Assembly: GCA_023055355.1 (NCBI GenBank)
Contig: JALJCS010000050.1
Coordinates: 1,674,001 to 1,738,000, forward strand
From: Agelaius tricolor
Lineage: Eukaryota > Chordata > Aves > Passeriformes > Icteridae
DNA length: 64,000 nt
Direction: 5' to 3'
Below the pieces are notes generated by a model that saw nothing but the letters and a program-made list of their open reading frames with translations, ran no database searches and was not told where the DNA came from. The position numbers and the translations under genes are program-made. Shown here in pieces: positions 57,218 through 64,000 of this stretch. Within the stretch, counting starts at the first letter, position 1; each line of letters opens with the position of its first letter.

Positions 57218-58834
57218 AGCCAGGCCAAAGACACCCGTTTTGTCCCCAGCGGCGGTGCACGTGCTGTGCTTGGGCCAGCTCCCCAGCACGTGCAGGAGTA
57301 TCAGCAGCGCCGGCTCTGCAGTCCTGGGCGAGCACATGATGCTCTTCCACATGGTGAAAGCAGCTCTGTGGGGTTAGAGCTCTGTCTCAGGGGGGTCTCA
57401 GACACAGCAGCAGGGCCTGGGCAGCAGTGGGGAGCTGAGCTGGCTGCCAGCTCTGCCTCTGCCCAATGCCACTGGCCAGCAGCAGCCAGGCAGCCCAGGC
57501 CTGTGGGGACAGGCCCCTGAGGGGCAGCGAGGGAGCATGGCAGCAGGCTCGGGGGCTGACGTGCCAGGGCTGGCAAAGGGAGCAGCCAGAGGGCCCTGGA
57601 ACTGTCTGTTGCTCACGCCAGGCTACAACCTGTCCAACCTGGGCCAGGCTGTACAGGCTGATGGGCTGGGGAGGCCTGAGCCCCTCTGAGCACGTGGGCC
57701 CCATACCTGTCACAGGACGGGGCCACACGCAGGAGCGTCACGACTACGTCAGCGGGCTGTGCTTCCGTCAGATCCAGCAGGCTCCTGTTCAGCCTGTGCT
57801 CAGCAAACTGATTGGCCAGGAGCCACTGGTGGATGTACCTGACCATGGCAGGCACCTGGAGAAGGCAGGGGGAGACTTGGAAAGCTGCCAGAGGGAGGAA
57901 TGGCCCCAGCTTCTCCAGACAAGTGCTTCCCTTGCCACCACGCTGCCATGGCCTCCAAGAGTTCCAGTGAGCAGCAGGCATGGCTTGGGAGAGCAAGCAA
58001 TTCCTGGCAGGATCAAAGCCTGGCCACAGGCTGCTTACTTGCTTTGGCTTGGAAAAGCCCTCCTCTACGAGCATATCCAGCAGAGCAGCACTGGTCTTGG
58101 TTTTGAAGATGTGCAAATAGGCTCTGAGCCCAGTGCCCATGGTGCTGGTCTCTTCCGCCCGAATTTTCTTGATGAATTTGCAAACCAGCTGTAGGAGAAG
58201 GGCAAGAAGCCAGGCATGTTGCAGGCAATGCTGCAAGCGTGGTGCCAGCAGGCCCAGCCCAGGTGGGGATGGCTGCAGCTACCTGCGCTGTTCTGCGGAA
58301 GAGGCCACGGGCGGGCTCCTGCTCTTGTGTGCGCTCCAGGGCTGCACCTGGCAAAGAGCGAGCGCAGCCAGAGCTGAGGGGCTGCGGGAGAGGCCGGAGA
58401 ACACGGCCCAGCCCTGCGCTGCCCAGGCAGGGAGAGCCCCGGGATGCCCCAGGGGATGGAGCACAGCCTCTGCGAGGTGTCTGCCCGGCCCCTTTTCTGT
58501 CCTGTCCATGGGCATGGCCCAGCGGATGGGATGGGATGGGATGGGATGGGATGGGATGGGATGGGATGGGATGGGATGGGATGGGATGGGATGGAATGGG
58601 ATGGGATGGGATGGGATGCAAAGGCGCCAAGCTGGCTGCAGGCACCAAGCCTGTGGCCCAGCTCTGCCACTCACCCTCCTGCAGCTGCTCAAATGGCAGC
58701 ACCTCTTTGGTCTCCTGTGCTGGGGCAGCTGCAGGGCCTTCTTCCTCCTCTTCCCCCCAGGCCACCTTGGGCGCTCTCAGGGCTCTCTGCTCCATGTTAG
58801 TGCCTGGATTTGTGGCTACTTGCAGGAGAGATGC
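57218..58834 (-). CDS. MROH-like: Maestro HEAT-like repeat protein, partial (five exons)
   Basis: Exons on the minus strand are 58,834-58,675, 58,347-58,283, 58,188-58,039, 57,855-57,707 and 57,365-57,218. All have AG and GT edges and matching phases (1, 0, 0, 2). The product carries an acidic start (WGEEEEEGP), then HEAT-like helices including MVRYIHQWLLANQFAEHR, LDLTEAQPADVVVTLLRV and TMWKSIMCSP, which are hallmarks of the avian MROH family. No stop falls within the exons. The gene lacks its remaining exons: retroviral env begins about 150 bp beyond the last donor. It is a truncated gene or pseudogene. A possible start ATG lies near 58,797. Confidence 0.78.
58525..58618. repeat. (GGGAT)n microsatellite in an MROH intron
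   Basis: About 19 units of GATGG with one GGAAT interruption. It produces HPIPS-repeat frames on the minus strand that are not genes. Confidence 0.97.
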
Positions 58835-58839
58835 CTGGG

Positions 58840-60129
58840 AAAAGCTCCGAGTCAGCAAGTCCTGCAGTTGTGCCTGGAAGGCACCTTCAAGACAGAAGCC
58901 TGGGCAAGGCTACAGGACAGCAAGTCCTGCACTCTGGTCTCGAGGGCTCCTGCCACAAGGACAGGAGACTCCTGTCAACGATTGTGCTCGGGCCTCGAGG
59001 GCACTGGTGGCAGGGATGGGAGATGCCTCTGGGGCACCAAGTCCCACACCCTGCCCTCGAGAGCACCTGCAGAACAGAAGTCTTGGCAAGGCCACGCGTC
59101 ACCAAGTCCTGTGGCCTGGCCTGGAGCTCAGCTGCAGGAATAAGGCCTCGCAAAGGCTGTGGGTCAGACAGGAACGAGTGCGCTGTGCGGGGGGTCCTCA
59201 TGGCACCGCTCTGTCCTGTTCTGCCCCGTTGCGTGCTCCCAGCAGCCGGGCAAGCTTCTATTTCCTACGTGTCACAAAGGGGCCTTGGTCACCGGGTTCC
59301 GTTCCATGGCACGGTGAGCGTGCTGCAACGTGCCAGCCAGGGCCCTTGCACACACTGCCTTCTGCCCTGGGGCTGCCCCCAGCCCAGCCCAAGTGGCCCA
59401 GCTTGGAAGGAATCCCTGGCACCAGGTGTCTAAGACAGGCCAACAGGGTCTTTAGGACTGGCTCATACCACCAGGAAATGTTGCCCGGCTCTGGGGGCTC
59501 AGGGCAGCAGAAGGAGCCCCAGGGCTGCTGACGCAGCGCTGGGAAGGTCACAGGACCTTCCAGAGAAGCTGGCACGGCCTCCTTGGGTCTCGTCCCAGCT
59601 GGTGGCCATCCTAAACCCGCGGGTATGACATGGACAGTGTGGGCCAGGGCATGAATCCTGCTCTGACCCCTGGGCCCCAGGGAGTGCTGACATCAGCAGG
59701 TGTGGCAGAGTCCCTGCCCAAGCAGAGCTGCCACACCCGAGCCCTGGCAGCGCTGGTGCCCATCTCCTGCCACAGAGACCTGTGCCCCCAGGGGGCTTCT
59801 GTGCCACAGGGAGCCAAAGCCCACGTGCATTGGGGGCTGTGCTCCTTCCTGCAGGGGCTGTTGGCAGCAGCACCTGGAGCAACTGCTGGCAACACTTGGT
59901 CTCTGCCAGAAGGTCTCACTCCCTGCTGAAATTATTTTCTCATTGAAGTCATTTCCTTCAGCAGAAAAACACCTTACTGAAGGCACAGAAGAATCGGGGG
60001 TTTAAGATTCCTCAACTCAGAAAAGCTTTACTTTCCATTGCTCAACTCAAGGAGTTCCAAAATGTTGCAAACTTCCCAAATTCATTGGGATGGCCTGAGA
60101 AGGTGAAGAGTTGGAATTTTGCTTCCCAT
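58840..60129. other. Stretch upstream of the MROH fragment
   Basis: No gene supported. From 58,850 to 59,130 there are four loosely spaced copies of a CAAGTCCTGNNGNCTGG-like block, a degenerate repeat. The remainder is GC-rich then mixed. Confidence 0.4.
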
Positions 60130-60773
60130 TGTTATAAATGATCAAATCGTGAGCCAAAATTATCAAAAATTTAGCAAAGATTTATTAATTTGTCTGCAAG
60201 ACCGAATTCTGATGTTCAAAACCACCACAGCCAAAGAGACAGCGTCGAGCCCGAGTTTTGCACTGGGTGAACCTGGACCTGACCCCTCGAGTGTCAGAGT
60301 CTCCCCCATTCACGCACGCTGCTTCTTGCAGCGAGGTTTTATACATTTTATTGTGCCCGAGGCAAAGATGACCAAATTTCCTTTGTAACTCTTCACACGC
60401 ATCGCTGTTTCTTTCCATGTGCAGAGCTGGACAAAAGCCGGGTCCAGGTGTGCCATTGGTGTCAATTGGCTCTGGGGAAGCCGTGTATGCAGATGTATCA
60501 GTTTGGTGCCGCTGACTGTCTTGATAGATGCAATTGGCAAGGCGATAATCGCTCTTGGGTGGCTCCTGAGGACTCGGGAAACCGGTGTTCACCGCCCTGG
60601 ACGCTTCTATCCTTACGTTAAGGCATTGATCGTTATCTTAACGTGTGTCCGGGAACTAGTTGAATCTAAATAGACAGCTGCTCCTGGCTGGCATGGTCAA
60701 AGGCATGCTTTTGGATTTCATAATATTTTTTACCATACATTAATAGCATGAATTATCCCTACCATATATTACA
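60130..60773 (-). mobile_element. 3' LTR, 644 bp, of the class I provirus
   Basis: On the minus strand, AAAGGGGAGGGAT (polypurine tract, 60,774-60,788) is followed by TGTAATATATGG at 60,773. A TATAAAAC box lies near 60,340 and an AATAAA near 60,184. The end is ATTTATAACA at 60,130. TG...CA termini and the tract make the left edge firm. Confidence 0.85.
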
Positions 60774-60897
60774 ATCCCTCCCCTTTTATATCACTAATTT
60801 AATTCATGCTTCTTTTATAGCCCAAATTGCTAAATTCTTTTTATATCTACTTCTATTTGCCACCATTAAGGGTCTTTCACAAAGACAGTAACATTTA
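60774..60897 (-). promoter_or_regulatory. Polypurine tract and env 3' untranslated part of the class I provirus
   Basis: Contains AAAAGGGGAGGGAT next to the LTR start, the primer site for plus-strand synthesis in retroviruses. The rest is AT-rich spacer after the env stop. Confidence 0.75.
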
Positions 60898-61722
60898 TTA
60901 AACTATTCTGTACTCCCCTTGTGGAATACCCTGATACTCAGTATTGTTTACACTCGTTTTTGCTCGTTTCTTAAATTTTGCCAATACTTGGGCAGCATTG
61001 CTGGCATACTTCTTTTCTCCCAGGCTCATGATCTTAGGTGTGTTGCTTCCAGAAGCCAACTCCGGGTCCACGGGCACTATTGCTATCTGCATCCCCTGTA
61101 CGACGGAGTGGATCAGTCTAATAAAACAAGGAATTACACATGGCAGGAACAGGATTCCAGCTACTGAACACAGCATGAAGAACATAGTTTTATTCCACCA
61201 GGCCCCATCAAACAATTTGTCCCACCATGAAGATTGCAAAATTGAATTCCATATTTGAACAGGGACATGGGCCACTTTCTTGATTTTGTCTGCCAATCCT
61301 CTTATGGTCTCCCCATAACTGTCAATCTCAATACAGCATTCTGATTCATTGAACTTTCCACACACTCCCCCTTCTTCGGCCAGCAAATAGTCTAAAGTTA
61401 TTCAATTTTGGTACACAAATGCCCATACCTGGGTGTGCTGCTGACTAAGTAAATCCAGGGCCTCAGAGGTGTGATTTGATACAATTTCCACCACTGCCTG
61501 CAGCCGAATCAGCCGGCTCAGTAGGTAAATCGGAGTCCTATACCCGTAGCTTCCATCTTGAGCCCACGTGCTCGGTCCATAATAATCAATTATTCTTGCA
61601 GCTGGCCACTCTTCCTCCCCCCAGGTTTGTTTACCACTTGTTACAGGTATCATCTTTTTCAAGCTTCTCCTCTCCCTCCTCAGGGTCTCATACAGAGGAG
61701 CCCCTAGTAGGTTACTTTTCAT
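60898..61722 (-). pseudogene. env: Class I env, transmembrane subunit with in-frame stop
   Basis: From 61,722: a basic LRRERRSLKK segment, a heptad-rich stretch (RLQAVVEIVSNHTSEALDLL), then VWAFVYQN and an in-frame TGA at 61,402-61,404. The same frame continues with LAEEGGVC and a CX6CC-type cysteine cluster (CGKFNESECC), a Trp-rich stretch, a membrane span near 61,140-61,200 and a tail ending at 60,898. The motif set is typical of gamma- and D-type envelopes. The single nonsense codon breaks the subunit between its helix and disulphide loop. Confidence 0.85.
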
Positions 61723-61739
61723 TCAAGGGAGAGTAAAGA

Positions 61740-63115
61740 AGACTGGCCCGATCATGCCCAGAGTGCATGATCCCTTCCACCTCGGGGGTAACTCACTGTA
61801 TGCCTTTTTCCCGCAAATTCAATGAATTCCATCTGGGGCTTTCCATCTGATATTCGTCCTCCCTGGGTCTCCCCAGTATTCTCTCAGGCCCTCCAAGGAT
61901 TGGAAAGGGTTGGCTCCAGGATTTTTGACTCAGCACAGTCCTATCCTTTTGTTCCATTCGCAATTGGTCTCATTTTTCCGCCTCCAGTACCCTGTAGGGG
62001 TTCTGGTTGCCAGACCTTGCCCTTGTTGTTTGAATTTACCGTCAGGGTAGTTACACACGGAGTGTATCCCACCATCTCAGTATATTCCTTTCCTTCCCGA
62101 CTGATGCAAATAGTTCCAATTACCCTCTGGTCCAAAATCTACCCCTCAGGCCTCTGTGCCAACTTTGAGACTTTTGGATTGTCCCATTTCAGAAGCTGTT
62201 CCGGAGCCAAACCTTCCCCTTCTCATGGCCATTTCTCTGCTGACTTCAGCCCCTCACAAATCCAGCAATTTGACAATCCCAGTTCACTTGCAATTTCTTG
62301 CATCAAATCAATTGATTTCTGTCCGGGGAAGGCAATTCCCCATCAGCATATTTTTTCTCAAGTAATTCATTCTGTTCTTCCAGAGTTTTTAATCTCTCTT
62401 GTTCAATTCTTTTCTTCCTTAGTTCTGACTCCCTTCTCTTCAATTCCTGAGTGATCTCTCTCATTCTTCCCTCAGGATCCTCACCATCTTGATTTTTCAT
62501 GAAACAGACAACCCAGTCATATTGCAGGCACACCCTATCATCATTCACCTGTGCCAAATCCAATATGATTGGTTCTCTGCTTAAGGTAAACTTGCTATCA
62601 AATTTAACAATTCTTCCCATCCAATACATTTTCCTGTTCATCGTGCATATCCCCAGCCTCGCATTGTCATAACACAATGGGTTCACATGGTGATACGCGA
62701 CAAAGATCGATTCAGTTTTTCCCCCAACCCACATGGTTCGATTGCATTGGTTACAAACGGGGATTGACATTATTTCTGCACTCTGTTTCCGTATCTGATG
62801 CTTGTGCTCATCTGACTGCCCGTTCCTTGACCCTGCCTCAGAATTGATACACCAAATCTCCTTGTCCAATTTACATAATTTGACCCTTGTGCCGTTCACC
62901 CAACAGTACCTGCCAGCCTCCTTGATGCATTCTTCCGGGACTTGGTATGCTGAGGGTTTCCCATCCCCTTGCACAACTGGGACCACCTGAGGGCAACTTC
63001 CGCACTCATCTGCAGAGCTCTCGTTTCCGCCTCTCATCGGGACCTCAATGTGCAGCCTGCGTCCTGCACATGGCCAGGCTCAGGCCAATCAGGATTCCCA
63101 CCAGGCGTACTCCTC
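61740..63115 (-). pseudogene. env: Class I env, leader and surface subunit, frameshifted
   Basis: A hydrophobic leader (RLVGILIGLSLAMCRTQA) lies near 63,110-63,055 and ends in a stop. The cysteine-rich surface part continues in another frame from 63,037 to 62,303 (cysteines in CGSCP, CNQC and C-I-N contexts). A further surface-like stretch is at 62,135-61,941. The C-terminal third of the 63,037-62,303 frame is a charged coiled-coil-like segment (ITQELKRRESELRKKRIE), unusual for a surface subunit. At least three breaks make it non-functional. Confidence 0.65.
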
Positions 63116-63237
63116 TGCCTTTGCCTCCTCCCCCTGGGGTGCCACCAGCGGTGGGGCAGACCATCTTCGCAGCAGCAGGAGTATTCTTCAGGGAACACAT
63201 TTTCTGACCTAGCCGCATACCTCCTTTTCAAGGCGCC

Positions 63238-63588
63238 TCACCGTGAAACCTTGACGGCATCTGAGCTGCACGGTACCTTGATTGATTTCCGGCACTCCAC
63301 ACCCAGAATCTCTGCCTTTGATCTAAGCTTTCCACGCACGCCGTTCTGAAAAATCTGAAACCACTCCTGTGAATCTAATTCAATGATTCCTAGATTTGTG
63401 GCTAGGGTTAGGATTCGGTCAGGCAGCTCAAGCTCCTCCTCCAGACACTGAGTGCACAACCCCTTTGGCCTCTCTCCTCTTCTACAGTGTACAACAAACA
63501 CCCCCTGACAGTATTCACATTTGAAATGTACAAACAGATAGCATACACAGTCAGACAGTCTACAACCTGTCCGATCACTGTTGGTCAT
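63238..63588 (-). CDS. Cysteine-rich 116-aa frame between integrase and env
   Basis: The ATG overlaps the integrase stop as ATGA (63,585-63,588). The product has cysteine pairs in a zinc-knuckle-like arrangement (FKCEYCQGVF, then LCTQC) and ends shortly before the env leader. Simple gammaretroviruses have no gene here. It could be an accessory protein, a captured fragment, or an env 5' extension. No family recognised. The frame is open despite decay in env, which may be chance. Confidence 0.4.
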   Translation of the reverse strand: MTNSDRTGCRLSDCVCYLFVHFKCEYCQGVFVVHCRRGERPKGLCTQCLEEELELPDRILTLATNLGIIELDSQEWFQIFQNGVRGKLRSKAEILGVECRKSIKVPCSSDAVKVSR

Positions 63589-64000
63589 TTACAAGGATGT
63601 TGGAGTCTGAGTTTCAAGTCGCCTGGGGAAGAAGTGACCTTCCACTCGGGCACTTCCTCCTGATGTTCGACTTTCTTCACCCTAGATGCGTGCGTCCAGC
63701 CTTTCTCCGCCATCCGAATGGCTGTGTCTGTTGTCAGGAGCACAAAAAAGGGGCCTTCCCAGTGAGGGGAGAGGGGTACATCTTTCCACACTTTCACAAG
63801 CACTCTGTCACCCGGTTGGATTTTGTGGATAGTGAATCCCAGAGAAGCACTCTGAGATATTATCCCTTGTTTCCTGAGTTCTTGCAAATTTTTGTTGATT
63901 GTAACCAAATATGGTTGAATCTGACAGTCCTCAAGCCTGGGGTGTCCCACCGGCATCCCATGTCTATATGGCATCCCATACAGCATTTCAAACTGTGAGA
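63585..64000 (-). CDS. pol: Class I retroviral integrase, C-terminal part (runs off window)
   Basis: Open from the window edge to a TGA at 63,585. It begins within the SQFEMLYGMP motif, matching the conserved SPFELLYG-type segment of gammaretroviral integrases. It ends with the DNA-binding domain (GDRVLVKVWK, HWEGPFFVLLTT, GWTHASRVKKV). No internal stop in the visible 138 codons. Catalytic core lies outside the window. Confidence 0.82.
   Translation of the reverse strand, partial: SQFEMLYGMPYRHGMPVGHPRLEDCQIQPYLVTINKNLQELRKQGIISQSASLGFTIHKIQPGDRVLVKVWKDVPLSPHWEGPFFVLLTTDTAIRMAEKGWTHASRVKKVEHQEEVPEWKVTSSPGDLKLRLQHPCK

Larger units (their letters stand above)
60130..64000 (-). mobile_element. 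Class I (gamma-type) provirus, 3' part, running off the window
   Basis: Minus-strand order from the window end: integrase C-terminus, a cysteine-rich frame, env leader and surface part, transmembrane part, polypurine tract, 3' LTR. No target duplication can be checked because the 5' end lies outside. It is unrelated to the alpharetrovirus-like elements to its left. Confidence 0.85.

Noticed and set aside
58013..58858. Minus-strand frame with repeated HPIPS residues
   Set aside because: Translation of the (GGGAT)n microsatellite between real MROH exons.
1..64000. tRNA, rRNA or snRNA genes
   Set aside because: No cloverleaf with A and B boxes or rRNA core motif was recognised by eye. Short degenerate matches would need a covariance search.

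Overview
This window looks like nuclear DNA of a bird, most likely a songbird (passerine). The evidence is a CR1 LINE 3' end, alpharetrovirus-like and class I endogenous retroviruses (ERVs), ERV-L remnants, a family-14-type olfactory receptor, a PIM-like kinase with the vertebrate PIM exon pattern, and a fragment of a maestro HEAT-repeat (MROH) gene. There is no prokaryotic gene organisation, and most long open frames are GC-rich or repeat-driven artefacts. The species call is inference.

Layout. A block of at least 22 kb at the left edge (copy A, 1 to about 22,150) recurs almost base for base at 31,048-55,530 (copy B). The repeat period is about 31 kb. The 6.5 kb between the shared parts (24.5-31.0 kb) holds the PIM locus. 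Each copy carries, in the same order: a CR1 scrap; an ERV-L-like remnant with integrase and dUTPase; a segment rich in GTTGCCATGGNAAC-like boxes; a 150-bp tandem repeat; an OR14-type receptor pseudogene; a TGACATCA array; a 37-bp minisatellite; a 180-bp triple repeat; several LTR-like units; a small four-exon secreted-protein gene on the minus strand; an alpharetrovirus-like pol/env remnant; and a 133-bp satellite.

The copies differ by discrete events. Copy A alone has a solo LTR with a 6-bp target duplication inside env, and deletions of about 1.1 and 1.9 kb in the same provirus. A second solo LTR, with a 4-bp target duplication, sits in the satellite that continues beyond the aligned part of copy A. 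Copy B ends exactly where another alpharetrovirus-like element begins (55,531).

Right flank. Beyond that element lies an MROH gene fragment (57.2-58.8 kb, minus) that ends where the env sequence starts. Next is a class I (gamma-type) provirus on the minus strand: 3' LTR, broken env, a cysteine-rich frame, and the integrase C-terminus running off the window end.

Genes that look functional are the PIM-like kinase (422 codons, five splice junctions consistent, catalytic residues present) and the 70-residue secreted protein, present twice with identical exons. I do not recognise the secreted protein, and it is the best candidate for something undescribed. The receptor, the second PIM copy and all retroviral genes are broken. 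A false duplication made by genome assembly must be excluded before the 31-kb repeat is taken as biology.
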